Part shown: one piece after another, positions 18,428 through 27,695 of the stretch
How the letters are laid out: every line of letters starts with the position of its first letter
How positions within the stretch are numbered: position 1 is the stretch's first letter
Source: Chitinophaga sp.
GTDB taxonomy: Bacteria; Bacteroidota; Bacteroidia; Chitinophagales; Chitinophagaceae
NCBI RefSeq assembly: GCF_017745275.1
Contig: NZ_JAGHZS010000006.1
Coordinates: 1-64,000, forward strand
Length of the DNA stretch: 64,000 nucleotides
Direction: 5' to 3'
Made by a program: the position numbers and the translations under genes
Notes under the pieces: model-generated
Told to the model about the DNA's origin: nothing
Databases searched by the model: none
What the model saw: only the letters and a program-made list of their open reading frames with translations

Positions 18428-18457
18428 GAAAAAGAAAGGGGCTGTTTTTACAGCCCC
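18428..18457 (-). terminator. Terminator of the DUF983 gene
   Basis: GGGGCTGT-TTTT-ACAGCCCC at 18438-18457. On the minus strand it is followed by a T-rich tract (complement of GAAAAAGAAA). It lies just past the DUF983 stop. Confidence 0.75.
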
Positions 18458-18469
18458 ATACTTTTTAAA

Positions 18470-18904
18470 CTATTTTTCATGATGATGATGCGGTTTCTCC
18501 AACTTCGCCGTATCCTCGTCATAATACACAAAGAAGTAAAGATAAATTGCCCTCGATAAGCGCATCAGCCACGGCTGGATAAGTACCAGCAACACACCGT
18601 TGATACCAAGCCACCAGAATATACTGTTATCTCTCCAGCTGATACCAAAAAATACCCAGTACCAGATCAGGTTGAATACGCTGAAAGCCACCGACAACGC
18701 GTAACTCACATAACCCGTTCCAAACCAGAACCCGGTTTCCAGTTCGTACTTCTGCCCGCATACCGGACAGTTGTCATACATGTTGAAGATCTTCGAAAAT
18801 TTCAGGTGAAAGGGATTCTGATCTTTGAACATATTTCCTTTCCTACATCTCGGACATTTCATTGTCAGCATGCTGACAAAATAGTTAGGGCGTTGTGTAC
18901 TCAT
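18470..18904 (-). CDS. DUF983 family membrane protein
   Basis: 144 residues. Two CxxC pairs (MKCPRCRKGNMF and DNCPVCGQKYE) form a zinc-ribbon-like N-terminal half, followed by two or three hydrophobic helices (YVSYALSVAFSVFNLIWYWVFF, WLGINGVLLVLIQPWLM). This is the usual DUF983 layout in Bacteroidota. Its role is unknown. It ends in a His-rich tail (HHHH). Confidence 0.88.
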   Translation of the reverse strand: MSTQRPNYFVSMLTMKCPRCRKGNMFKDQNPFHLKFSKIFNMYDNCPVCGQKYELETGFWFGTGYVSYALSVAFSVFNLIWYWVFFGISWRDNSIFWWLGINGVLLVLIQPWLMRLSRAIYLYFFVYYDEDTAKLEKPHHHHEK

Positions 18905-18949
18905 GTTGCAAAATTAATCAATTAATGCGAAGAGCCTGCAGGCTGCATT

Positions 18950-20728
18950 TTAAACTGCCTCCACTTTACGCTCTCCGATCTGTTGCCGCCACATGGCGTA
19001 ATACAGCCCTTTTTCATCTACCAGGTCTTCATGCTTACCTACTTCCACCACACGACCCTTTTCCAGTACGTAGATACGGTCAGCATGCATAATGGTGCTC
19101 AAACGGTGCGCAATCATTACGGTAATATGCTGTTTGCTGGCAGTTACGTCCCTTACCGTAGTGGTAATTTCTTCTTCTGTGATAGAGTCCAGCGCAGACG
19201 TGGCCTCGTCAAACACCAGTAAACGCGGTTTACGTAACAGCGCCCTGGCAATGGATAAACGTTGCTTTTCACCGCCGGAAATTTTGATACCACCTTCGCC
19301 AATCACGGTTTCCAATCCTTTGTCTGCCCGCGCCAGCAAAGAATAGCACGACGCTTTATCCAATGCTTCCATCACTTCTGCATCTGTAGCACCAGGATTT
19401 ACGAACAATAAATTTTCTTTGATAGTACCTGCAAACAACTGCGTATCCTGTGTTACAAAACCCACCTGGTGACGAAGATCTTCCATATCCACTTCACTGG
19501 CGTCTATACCGTTGTAGTAAATATGTCCTTCATTGGCTTTATATAAGCCTACCAACATCTTTACCAGCGTGGTTTTGCCGGAGCCTGAAGGTCCTACAAA
19601 CGCAATGGTTTCACCTAGTTTGGCCGAGAAATTAACCTGGTCCAATGCCTTGGTAGCAGCGGTCAGGTGTTTAAATCCTACCTGTTTAAACTGCAACTCG
19701 TTGATATGGTTCACTTTCACCGGATTGGCAGGCATCTGCTCTACAGGCGTATTCAAAATGCTTTCAAAATTCAGTAACGATACCTGCGCTTCCCGATAGT
19801 TAAGAATAATATTGCCTAACTCCTGTAAAGGTCCGAAAATGAAGAAGGAATACAGCTGTAAGGTCATCAGTTGCCCAATACTTACTGAGTCGCGATAAAT
19901 GTAAAATAAGAGCAGGAACAGGATGCTGGAGCGCATCAAGTTCACAAAAGTACCCTGCACAAAGCTGATACTGCGGATGCTCCGCACTTTCTTCAATTCC
20001 AGCGTTAAAATTTTCAACGTGGTGGAATTTAACCGGCGTATTTCCTGGTTGGTTAATCCCAAACTCTTTACCAGTTCAATGTTACGAAGCGATTCGGTAG
20101 TAGATCCGGCCAGTGCAGTCGTTTCTTTTACAATCGTCTTCTGTATCACTTTAATTTTCCGGCTTAATACGCTCATGAGAATGGTCAGTAAAATACAACC
20201 CGCCAGGTACACAAAGGGCAGGGTCCAGTGCACGCTGGTAGCATACACCATCACAAACACAACACCAATCAGTGATACAAACAACACATTCACAAAAGAA
20301 GTGATAAACTTTTCACAGTCTACCCGTACCTTTTGCAGAATGGCCAGCGTTTCACCGCTGCGTTGGTCTTCAAACTGCTGATACGGCAGCCGTAGAGAAT
20401 GTTTTAGCCCATCCTGGTACACCTGGGCACCAAATTTCTGAACAATAACATTTACAAAATAGTCCTGGAATGCTTTCGCAATCCTCGATACCATGGCCAC
20501 GCCTATGGCAGCACCTACCAACAGCAGTACGCCCCATAAATATTCGTTTTCCGGCCTGAAAATAGTCCCCCCTTTGGTAGTCACTTTAGGGTGAGAAGCA
20601 AACCTGTCAATGATCCATCCAAAAATCATCGGGTCCATCAGCGAGAAAAGCTGGTTAATACTGGCCAAAGCCATTGCTAATACAACCAACCATTTATATC
20701 TCTTTAAATAATGCAGTAGTAGTTTCAT
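18950..20728 (-). CDS. ABC transporter, fused permease/ATPase (exporter type)
   Basis: 592 residues from MKLLLHYLKRYK. The longer upstream frame would pass through the promoter and is rejected. The N-terminal six-helix transmembrane domain (about 1-310) is followed by an ATPase with Walker A GPSGSGKTT, signature ISGGEKQRLS, Walker B LLVFDEATSALD and the H-loop in MIAHRLST. A homodimeric MsbA/LmrA-type exporter is expected; the substrate (lipid, peptide or drug) cannot be assigned. It is divergent from the EF-G-like gene. Confidence 0.93.
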   Translation of the reverse strand: MKLLLHYLKRYKWLVVLAMALASINQLFSLMDPMIFGWIIDRFASHPKVTTKGGTIFRPENEYLWGVLLLVGAAIGVAMVSRIAKAFQDYFVNVIVQKFGAQVYQDGLKHSLRLPYQQFEDQRSGETLAILQKVRVDCEKFITSFVNVLFVSLIGVVFVMVYATSVHWTLPFVYLAGCILLTILMSVLSRKIKVIQKTIVKETTALAGSTTESLRNIELVKSLGLTNQEIRRLNSTTLKILTLELKKVRSIRSISFVQGTFVNLMRSSILFLLLFYIYRDSVSIGQLMTLQLYSFFIFGPLQELGNIILNYREAQVSLLNFESILNTPVEQMPANPVKVNHINELQFKQVGFKHLTAATKALDQVNFSAKLGETIAFVGPSGSGKTTLVKMLVGLYKANEGHIYYNGIDASEVDMEDLRHQVGFVTQDTQLFAGTIKENLLFVNPGATDAEVMEALDKASCYSLLARADKGLETVIGEGGIKISGGEKQRLSIARALLRKPRLLVFDEATSALDSITEEEITTTVRDVTASKQHITVMIAHRLSTIMHADRIYVLEKGRVVEVGKHEDLVDEKGLYYAMWRQQIGERKVEAV

Positions 20729-20748
20729 ATATCCAATTTCCTGAGGTG

Positions 20749-20773
20749 CAAAGTTACTGTATGTTGTAACATA
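20749..20773 (-). promoter_or_regulatory. Promoter of ABC exporter with inverted repeat in the spacer
   Basis: On the minus strand TAACTTTG (20749-20756) matches the TAnnTTTG box 21 bases before the start codon. Directly upstream, TATGTT-GT-AACATA (20760-20773) is a 6-2-6 inverted repeat in the promoter spacer, a plausible operator. The regulator is unknown. Confidence 0.55.
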
Positions 20774-20876
20774 TTGCGGGGAAAAGTGCTGGCTATTTTG
20801 AGCAAAAAACGTTAACTTAATAGTAGGTTCTTTCAAAAGCACAGGTGACAAAGGATTACCCAAAAAATCTCCACAT

Positions 20877-23003
20877 ATGAAAACGTATGATGAAAAACAT
20901 ATCAAAAACATCGTACTGTTAGGTGCACCCAAAAGCGGCAAAACTACCCTCTCTGAAACCATGTTATTCGAAGCCGGCATCATCAGTAAACGCGGTACTA
21001 TTGAAGAGAAAAACACCATCTCTGACTATCATGAAATTGAGCATGAACGAGGGAACTCCGTATATGCTACCCTGATGCACACGGAATGGAAAGATTATAA
21101 AATCAACATTATAGATACCCCTGGCCTGGAGGATTTCATCGGGGAAGTAATTGCCGCCATTCGTGTATGCGATACCGCTGTATTACTGCTCAATGCCCAA
21201 TACGGCGTAGAAGTAGGTACCGAACAGATATGGGATTATGTGGATAAATTCCAAAAACCAACCATATTAGCCGTTAACCAGCTGGATGCTGAACTGGCCA
21301 ATTTTAATAAAACCGTAGAGGATGCAGAACGGGTACTCGGCCGCGCCGTCACGGTGATGCAATATCCCGTGAACCAGGGCCCCGGATTCAATGCCATCAT
21401 CGATCTGCTGAAAATGACAATGTACCGTTTTCCCGAAAATGGCGGAAAACCGGAAAAATTACCCATTCCTGACAACGAAAAAGAACGCGCGGATCAGCTC
21501 CACAACGAACTGGTGGAAAAAGCCGCCGAAAATGATGATAAACTCATGGAGCTGTATTTTGAAAAAGGAAGCCTGGATGAAGATGAGTTGAGAGAAGGCA
21601 TCAAGATAGGCATGCTGAATCACCAGGTATTTCCCCTCTTTTGCTTATCCGCCAAAAAGAACATGGGAAGCGGCCGCCTGATGGGCTTTATCGATAATGT
21701 AGCCCCCTCCGCGGTGGAAATGCCGCCGGAAACCACCACCAGCGGCACCGCCGTTCCCTGCGATGCTGCCGGCCCCACTGCGCTGTTTGTATTCAAAACT
21801 TTACAGGAACCACATATCGGCCGGCTTACCTATTTTAAGGTAATGTCGGGAGAAGTGAAAGGCGGTATGGAACTCATCAATACAGCCGAAAACACGACCG
21901 AACGTATCAGCCAACTGTTTATTGCAGACGGTAAAAACCGCAACACGGTAGAACGGCTGCAGGCAGGCGACATTGGCTGTACCCTCAAAATGAAGAACAC
22001 CTTCACTAATCAAACACTCGCGGATAAAAATTTCCCCGGGGAAATAACGCCCATCGAGTTCCCATCTCCCAAAGTAAGAGTGGCCATCGAAGCTAAAAAT
22101 AAAGCAGATGATGAGAAACTCAGTGAGGTATTGGCCGAAATACACATCGAAGATCCCACCCTGCAAACAGAATTCAACCGGGAGCTGAAGCAGGTCATCC
22201 TCCATGGACAAGGAGAACTGCACCTGCTCGTTACCAAATGGCGGCTGGAAAACATTTATAAAATGCAGATCGCCTACCATACAGCGAAAATTCCCTACCG
22301 CGAAACCATACAAAAGCCTGCCCAGGCATCTTATCGTCATAAAAAGCAATCCGGCGGCGCCGGCCAGTTTGGGGAAGTATTTATGAAGATAGAACCCTGG
22401 TACGAAGGAATGCCTCCCTATAAAGAACATGCTGTGCGCGACTCGGAAGAAATAGCCCTCAACTGGGGCGGAAAATTGGTATTCAATAACTGTATCGTTG
22501 GTGGTGCTATCGACAATCGCTTCCTGCCCTCCATCCTCAAAGGTGTTATGGAAAAAATGCAGGAAGGGCCACTAACGGGATCGTATGTACGTGATATACG
22601 CGTCAGCGTATACGATGGCAAAATGCACCCCGTAGATAGCAACGATATCTCTTTTAAAATCGCCGGCATGATGGCCTTCCGCGAAGCTTTCCACCAGGCC
22701 GCCCCACAATTGCTGGAGCCGGTATTCGACCTCGAAGCCACCGCCCCGGATGTGATGATGGGCGATATTATGAGCGAATTGCAAACACATCGCAGCATTA
22801 TAACGGGAATGGATACACTGAATGGCTACCAGGTCATAAAAGCGCGCACCCCGCAGGCAGAAATTGATAAGCTCTTCGCTGCTCTCCGCAACGTTACACA
22901 AGGCAAAGCCAAACTGACATCCCGGTTTGCAGAATACGCCCCGGTACCTGCAGAAATGCAGAAAAAGCTTAGCGAAAGCTATAAGGAAGACCTGAATATT
23001 TAG
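20877..23003 (+). CDS. Elongation factor G-like GTPase (divergent paralogue)
   Basis: 708 residues, EF-G length with the usual domain order: G domain, OB-like domain II, domain III, domain IV (RHKKQSGGAGQFGEVF) and domain V. The G motifs are unusual: P-loop GAPKSGKTT (16-24), switch I HERGNS in place of RGIT, G3 DTPGLED with Leu84 where EF-G has its catalytic His, and NQLD (134-137) for NKxD. It probably acts on ribosomes, but GTP hydrolysis may be altered or slow. Such second EF-G copies are common in Bacteroidota, with unclear roles. Confidence 0.9.
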   Translation: MKTYDEKHIKNIVLLGAPKSGKTTLSETMLFEAGIISKRGTIEEKNTISDYHEIEHERGNSVYATLMHTEWKDYKINIIDTPGLEDFIGEVIAAIRVCDTAVLLLNAQYGVEVGTEQIWDYVDKFQKPTILAVNQLDAELANFNKTVEDAERVLGRAVTVMQYPVNQGPGFNAIIDLLKMTMYRFPENGGKPEKLPIPDNEKERADQLHNELVEKAAENDDKLMELYFEKGSLDEDELREGIKIGMLNHQVFPLFCLSAKKNMGSGRLMGFIDNVAPSAVEMPPETTTSGTAVPCDAAGPTALFVFKTLQEPHIGRLTYFKVMSGEVKGGMELINTAENTTERISQLFIADGKNRNTVERLQAGDIGCTLKMKNTFTNQTLADKNFPGEITPIEFPSPKVRVAIEAKNKADDEKLSEVLAEIHIEDPTLQTEFNRELKQVILHGQGELHLLVTKWRLENIYKMQIAYHTAKIPYRETIQKPAQASYRHKKQSGGAGQFGEVFMKIEPWYEGMPPYKEHAVRDSEEIALNWGGKLVFNNCIVGGAIDNRFLPSILKGVMEKMQEGPLTGSYVRDIRVSVYDGKMHPVDSNDISFKIAGMMAFREAFHQAAPQLLEPVFDLEATAPDVMMGDIMSELQTHRSIITGMDTLNGYQVIKARTPQAEIDKLFAALRNVTQGKAKLTSRFAEYAPVPAEMQKKLSESYKEDLNI

Positions 23004-24559
23004 TTACCCCAGCCTTCCCTGTCCAGGCTCCGGAACTGTATCGCTTCGGCCATATGCGCCGGCGTTACGTGTTCGCTGCCCTCCAGGTCTGCAATAGTGC
23101 GACTCACTTTCAGTATCCGGTCATATGCCCTTGCCGATAGCTTCAACTTTTGCATGGCTTGTCCCAACAATTCCAGGCAACGATCACTCACTACACATAC
23201 GGTAGCCAGTAATTTACTATTCATCTGTGCATTGCAGTAAATATGTTGATAGCCCGTAAACCGGGCCGCCTGTATGGCTCGCGCGGCAATAACACGGTCA
23301 CGGATATACGTACTTTTTTCGGTAACTGCACCCGACGATAAATCCTGGAATTTAACCGGCGTTACTTCTACATGTAAGTCGATACGATCCAGCAGTGGCC
23401 CGGATACTTTATTCAGGTAATGCTGCACCTGCCCGGGGGCGCAGGTACATTCTTTCTCGGGGTGGTTAAAATACCCGCAGGGACATGGATTCATAGAGGC
23501 CATCAGCATGAAGCTGGCGGGAAAATCGATGGCTGTTCTGGCGCGGGAAATAGTAACCTTTCTTTCCTCCACAGGTTGTCGCATCACCTCTAATACTTTG
23601 CGTTTAAACTCCGGTAATTCATCGAGGAATAATACGCCATTGTGGGCCAGTGAAATTTCTCCCGGTTGCGGAATACTGCCACCGCCTACCAGCGCTGCAT
23701 CACTGATGGTATGATGCGGAGAACGGAAAGGCCGGTGTACAATCAGCGAAGCATGCGCTGGCAGCTTACCCGCCACGGAATGTATTTTAGTGGTTTCCAG
23801 CGCCTCCTGCAAGGTGAGTGGTGGCAGAATAGTAGGCAAACGCTTGGCCAGCATGGTTTTTCCTGCTCCCGGCGGCCCAATGAGAATCGCGTTATGTCCG
23901 CCTGCTGCAGCTATTTCCAGGGCCCGTTTTATTTGGTGTTGTCCTTTTACATCACAGAAGTCTACTTCAAACTGATCCTGCGTCCGGTAAAAATCATTTT
24001 GTGACGGAGCTGTTGGCGATAATGTATCCGGGTCATTTAAAAACTGGATGGCTTCCGAAATATGCGAAATGCCATATACTTTTAATCCGTCTACCATGGC
24101 GGCCTCCCGGGCATTCTGTTTGGGAAGTATACATCCCCGGAAGCCATCCTGTTGCGCCTGCATCGCCATAGGTAGCGCGCCTTTAACCGGCAATATGGTG
24201 CCATCGAGCGAGAGCTCGCCCATCATCAGCCAATGCTCCAGGTGGGTGGCTGGTATTTGCCCGGAAGCAGCCATGATACCTGCCGCAATAGGTAAATCAT
24301 AAGCTGCGCCGGCTTTGCGGATATCTGCAGGCGCCATATTGACCACTGTCCGCGTTCTGGGCATACGGAAACCCATACACTGGATAGTAGATTCAATGCG
24401 TCGCTCACTCTCCTTTACGGAATTATCCGGTAAGCCTACTATAAATAATCTGTTGCCCTGAGAAGATACATTCACCTCTATGGTAATGGTGATGGCATTT
24501 ACGCCCTGTATAGCGCTGCCGAAGGTTTTAACAATCATGTTTTGGGGTATGGTTAACAA
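23000..24559 (-). CDS. comM: YifB/ComM family Mg-chelatase-like AAA ATPase
   Basis: 519 residues, full length. The N-terminal ChlI/Lon-protease-like fold (about 1-180) precedes an AAA domain with Walker A GPPGAGKTM (228-236), Walker B LFLDELPEF, a CPCGYFNHPEKECTC cysteine cluster and a C-terminal helical domain. ComM is a branch-migration helicase that helps integrate DNA during natural transformation; its role here is inferred from family. The 3' end overlaps that of the EF-G-like gene by 4 bases. The start lies about 40 bases beyond a long hairpin element. Confidence 0.93.
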   Translation of the reverse strand: MLTIPQNMIVKTFGSAIQGVNAITITIEVNVSSQGNRLFIVGLPDNSVKESERRIESTIQCMGFRMPRTRTVVNMAPADIRKAGAAYDLPIAAGIMAASGQIPATHLEHWLMMGELSLDGTILPVKGALPMAMQAQQDGFRGCILPKQNAREAAMVDGLKVYGISHISEAIQFLNDPDTLSPTAPSQNDFYRTQDQFEVDFCDVKGQHQIKRALEIAAAGGHNAILIGPPGAGKTMLAKRLPTILPPLTLQEALETTKIHSVAGKLPAHASLIVHRPFRSPHHTISDAALVGGGSIPQPGEISLAHNGVLFLDELPEFKRKVLEVMRQPVEERKVTISRARTAIDFPASFMLMASMNPCPCGYFNHPEKECTCAPGQVQHYLNKVSGPLLDRIDLHVEVTPVKFQDLSSGAVTEKSTYIRDRVIAARAIQAARFTGYQHIYCNAQMNSKLLATVCVVSDRCLELLGQAMQKLKLSARAYDRILKVSRTIADLEGSEHVTPAHMAEAIQFRSLDREGWGN

Positions 24560-24599
24560 TACGAAGATAATTAAATTAAATGCAGAAAGCGTAAAGCAG

Positions 24600-24688
24600 A
24601 AAGCAAAAAGCTATTGAAGCGAATGACAAGCGCGGGTATTTTAAATATTTATCCGCTCCTATCATTCGCTTCAATAGCTTTTTGCTTT
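24600..24688. repeat. Long hairpin element A (IVS-like)
   Basis: A 27-bp perfect inverted repeat: left arm 24600-24626 (begins AAAGCAAAAAGC, ends AAGCGAATGA), right arm 24662-24688. The 35-base loop contains an inner stem GCGGGTA/TATCCGC. Extra AAAGC-type copies extend both arms outward to about 24583-24705. It lies directly after the mutS-like stop (24710) and before comM on the minus strand. It has no T-run of classical terminator form. Confidence 0.85.
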
Positions 24689-24709
24689 ACGCTTTATGCT
24701 TTAAGCTCT

Positions 24710-26038
24710 CTAAGATATTTCTTTCAGCAAATCCAACACCTTCTCGCGTTTCAGGATCAGGTACCCGATTTTTTCTTTGGCAATACCATCTTTCAATAAA
24801 TATGTAAAACGCAGGTCATCATCTATTACAGTTGACTCAAAGTATTTGAACTGTATGCGCTTCTCTCCACGTAATTCTTCTGCAATTTCATAGAGGTGTG
24901 TAGATAGTATAAAGAGGCAGTTAGTACTTTGTAATAATCCCCTGATAACGGCCAGGGAGCAGTTTCTGGCGTCTTCTATATTGGTGCCCTTAAACATCTC
25001 ATCAATCAGCACCAACCAGTTTTTGCCGTTATTGATTTGCAGGATGGTATTTTTGATGCGTAATACTTCACTGTAGAAATAGCTTTCGCCTTTGAAGATA
25101 TTATCCTGCACCTGTATGTTACTGAATATACCATGGAAGAAACTCAGCTCCATGCTTTTTGCCGGTACGCCCATACCAATATGCGCCAGGAAGGTGGCTA
25201 CCCCAACGGCTTTGATGAAGGTGGTTTTACCTGCCATATTTGCGCCGGTCAGGAACATAAAATGGGTGGTTTCATCCAGCGTTACATCGTAAGCGATTGG
25301 TTCAGGTAAAATGATATGATAGAGTTGATCCGCTTTAATAACTGGTCTTGTGCTATTGGTGAAGGTGGGAAATACCAGCCCGTAATGCTTAATAGCCTTG
25401 GCCATGGCATAATACGCATCCAGTTGCTGATACAGGGTAACCAGCTCTATAATCACTTTTTTATGGCGCTTCCGGATATAGTTATCGTACCGGAGAATTT
25501 CGATATAGTTCAGTTTATTTTCTTCATCTGCTTTCAGGATATCATAAAAATCTTTCTTGGTAAGCAGGTGTTGTGCGCGATCCAGTAAGGATTTCAGTAC
25601 TTTAGGGGTCGTATCTGAATTGAAGGCATTGATAAAAGAACGGAAGCCTTTCAACAGGTTTACCAGTTGGGTAAAAGAGAATTTGATAAATCCGAAGTCC
25701 GGTGCATACAATGTTTTGTTGATAACGGCCTGGATATACAAGGCCAATCCTTCGGTATTGGAAATCGGTTCTATCTGGGCCTCCATATAGTTTTCCACCA
25801 CTACTACGGTACCATTGGAGATAATGGAAGGCCAGTTGTCTGCCCGCTCCAGTATATACTGTAATGCCTGCTGGCGCTGCTGGATTTGCGGAATATCTTC
25901 CAGTGGATTACTGAACAATTGCCGCAAAAATTCACGGCCGCCGGAGGTAGTAGTAAAGTCAAGGCGGTGAAATAGGGAATACTCTTCGTCGCGATTAAAG
26001 ATAGACAGGTCGTAGTAGGATGTTTTGTCCAGTTGCAT
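24710..26038 (-). CDS. MutS-family ATPase lacking the mismatch-recognition domain
   Basis: 442 residues from MQLDKTSYYDL (start 26038); a longer frame would be translated from inside hairpin element B and is rejected. Helical clamp/lever-like domains (about 1-240) precede a MutS ATPase core: Walker A TGANMAGKTTF, Walker B LIDEMFKGTN and the signature-like STHLYEIAEEL. The N-terminal mismatch-binding and connector domains of MutS1 are absent, and no Smr tail is present. It belongs to the MutS-related group of uncertain function rather than to true mismatch repair. Confidence 0.88.
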   Translation of the reverse strand: MQLDKTSYYDLSIFNRDEEYSLFHRLDFTTTSGGREFLRQLFSNPLEDIPQIQQRQQALQYILERADNWPSIISNGTVVVVENYMEAQIEPISNTEGLALYIQAVINKTLYAPDFGFIKFSFTQLVNLLKGFRSFINAFNSDTTPKVLKSLLDRAQHLLTKKDFYDILKADEENKLNYIEILRYDNYIRKRHKKVIIELVTLYQQLDAYYAMAKAIKHYGLVFPTFTNSTRPVIKADQLYHIILPEPIAYDVTLDETTHFMFLTGANMAGKTTFIKAVGVATFLAHIGMGVPAKSMELSFFHGIFSNIQVQDNIFKGESYFYSEVLRIKNTILQINNGKNWLVLIDEMFKGTNIEDARNCSLAVIRGLLQSTNCLFILSTHLYEIAEELRGEKRIQFKYFESTVIDDDLRFTYLLKDGIAKEKIGYLILKREKVLDLLKEIS

Positions 26039-26114
26039 GCAGCATTCTTTTGGTGAATATATGGTGGAAGATGCAAGGATAGGGAAAATCCATAAATATA
26101 AGAAGCGGAAAGGT

Positions 26115-26219
26115 GAAAGCGGAAAGCAAAAAGCCATCGAAGCGACAGACAGCAGCGGATGAGTATCTTAAAAACCCGCTCTGGTCAATCGCTTCGATGG
26201 CTTTTTGCTTTCTGCTTTC
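26115..26219. repeat. Long hairpin element B (IVS-like)
   Basis: Arms 26115-26145 and 26189-26219 (31 bases) pair completely apart from one G-U. The arm reads GGAAAGCAAAAAGCC then ATCGAAGCGA. The 43-base loop contains AGCGG ... CCGCT. It starts two bases after the pyrC stop codon and precedes the mutS-like gene on the minus strand. The arm core matches elements A and C, while the middle part differs in both arms compensatorily. Confidence 0.85.
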
Positions 26220-26221
26220 AG

Positions 26222-27565
26222 TTACCGGGAAAAAGCTAACCGCTGTCCCCGTATATTTTCATTGAAAACACCATTTTCGTATGCCAGGTGGCCGCTCACA
26301 AAAGTATGCGTGATGGCTGCCGGGAAGGTATGACCTTCAAACGGGCTCCAGCCACATTTATATTGAATGTTGTCTTTGTTTACGTTGGTATGGCCTTGTA
26401 GATCTACGATGACGCAGTCTGCAAAGTATCCTTCTCTCAAAAATCCTCTTTCCTTTATCTGGAAACAGATAGCGGGCGCATGGCTCATCTTCTCTACTAC
26501 TCTTTCGAGGGTAATATCTCCTTTGCGGGCATGTTCCAGCATCAGCAGCAGGCTGTGTTGTACCAATGGCACGCCGGAAGGGGCCTGCAGGTAAGGAAGC
26601 TGTTTTTCTTCCCAGGTATGGGGAGCATGATCGGTAGCAATGATATCCAGCCTGTCGTCCAGGAGGCCCTGCCACAGCGCAGTTTTGTTCTCCGGTGCTT
26701 TAATGGCCGGATTACATTTGATGAGATTGCCGTATTGTGCATAATCATCTGCGGTGAAATGAAGATGATGAACGCATACTTCTGCCGTAATACGTTTTTC
26801 TGCCAATGGCAGCATATTGCTGAACAGTTGCAGTTCGCGGGCTGTGGAGATATGCAAAATATGCAGACGGGCATTGTGTTTTTGTGCAAACTGTATGGCT
26901 ACCAGCGAGGACTCAAAACACGCGTCTACATTACGTATCAGCGGATGATCAGCGGCGGTGAGGTGATCGCCTTTCTCGCGTTGAAAAGCTTCCATATTAG
27001 CGCGGATAATCTTCTCATCTTCACAGTGGGTAGCAATCAATAATTCACTGTTGGAAAAAACGGTTTCGAGGGTGAGATAGTTGTCTACCAGCATATTACC
27101 GGTGGAAGATCCCATGAATATTTTTACGCCGCAAACGCTTTCTTTTTTGGCGTTTGTTTTCAGGATTTCTTCTACATTATCATTGGCAGCTCCCATAAAG
27201 AAGGAGTAGTTCGCCAGTGAATGTTGTTGGGCGATGGTGTATTTATCTTCCAGTAATTCCTGGGTAAGCGCGGCGGGCTTGGTATTGGGCATTTCCATGA
27301 AACTGGTGGTACCACCGGCTACTGCTGCACGTGCTTCTGTATAAATAGTAGCTTTCTGTGTAAGACCGGGCTCGCGGAAATGTACCTGGTCGTCTATAAC
27401 ACCGGGGAGTAAGTGCTTTCCTTCTCCGTTAATTTCCGTGTATTGGCCACTGACAGTAATATGAGGCGCTATCTTTTCAAGGCGGCCGTTTCTGATCCAT
27501 ACATCCTGTACCGTGGTGTGGCCTTCGTTTACCACGGCTATATTCCTGATGAGGTAATTTTGCAT
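26222..27565 (-). CDS. pyrC: Dihydroorotase-type amidohydrolase
   Basis: 447 residues, class I dihydroorotase length, acting in pyrimidine synthesis (carbamoyl-aspartate to dihydroorotate). Motifs: PGVIDDQVHFREPG (54-67), KIFMGSSTGNM with the would-be carbamylated lysine, later metal histidines in ATHCEDE and HILHISTARE, and ATDHAPHTWEEK. The first histidine of the usual DxHxH metal motif is Gln60. I recall this variant in Bacteroidota homologues, so it may be a lineage feature. The start codon lies only 12 bases from hairpin element D. Confidence 0.88.
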   Translation of the reverse strand: MQNYLIRNIAVVNEGHTTVQDVWIRNGRLEKIAPHITVSGQYTEINGEGKHLLPGVIDDQVHFREPGLTQKATIYTEARAAVAGGTTSFMEMPNTKPAALTQELLEDKYTIAQQHSLANYSFFMGAANDNVEEILKTNAKKESVCGVKIFMGSSTGNMLVDNYLTLETVFSNSELLIATHCEDEKIIRANMEAFQREKGDHLTAADHPLIRNVDACFESSLVAIQFAQKHNARLHILHISTARELQLFSNMLPLAEKRITAEVCVHHLHFTADDYAQYGNLIKCNPAIKAPENKTALWQGLLDDRLDIIATDHAPHTWEEKQLPYLQAPSGVPLVQHSLLLMLEHARKGDITLERVVEKMSHAPAICFQIKERGFLREGYFADCVIVDLQGHTNVNKDNIQYKCGWSPFEGHTFPAAITHTFVSGHLAYENGVFNENIRGQRLAFSR

Positions 27566-27569
27566 GCCG

Positions 27570-27577
27570 CAAAAATA
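27570..27577 (-). promoter_or_regulatory. TAnnTTTG-like box at the pyrC start
   Basis: On the minus strand TATTTTTG matches TAnnTTTG and ends 4 bases before the pyrC ATG. It touches the outer end of hairpin element D. If functional, the mRNA would be leaderless or nearly so. Confidence 0.35.
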
Positions 27578-27695
27578 AGAATTACGAATTACAAATTACG
27601 AATTACGGATTTGTAGGGAGATGTAGCGCTGGTGTTACTCGCGTTTACGATCTTCTCACAAATCCGTAATTCGTAATTTTTAATTTGTAATTCTT
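27577..27695. repeat. Long hairpin element D (IVS-like, ATTACGA type)
   Basis: Arms 27577-27614 and 27658-27695 are 38 bases each and match at 36 positions. The arms are built of AATTACGAATTAC-type repeats and end GGATTTGT. The 43-base loop contains a GCG ... CGC core like the other elements. It lies between porT (stop at 27698) and pyrC on the minus strand, and abuts the porT stop codon. Confidence 0.85.

Noticed and set aside
24583..24709. CRISPR array reading of the AAAGC-type repeats
   Set aside because: The repeats are short, irregular and arranged as inverted arms of a hairpin rather than as direct repeats with spacers.
24583..26222. Longer N-terminus of the mutS-like gene starting in hairpin B (MAFCFPLSPF)
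   Set aside because: Those codons come from the repeat arm; the family-like start MQLDKTSYYDL at 26038 is better placed.
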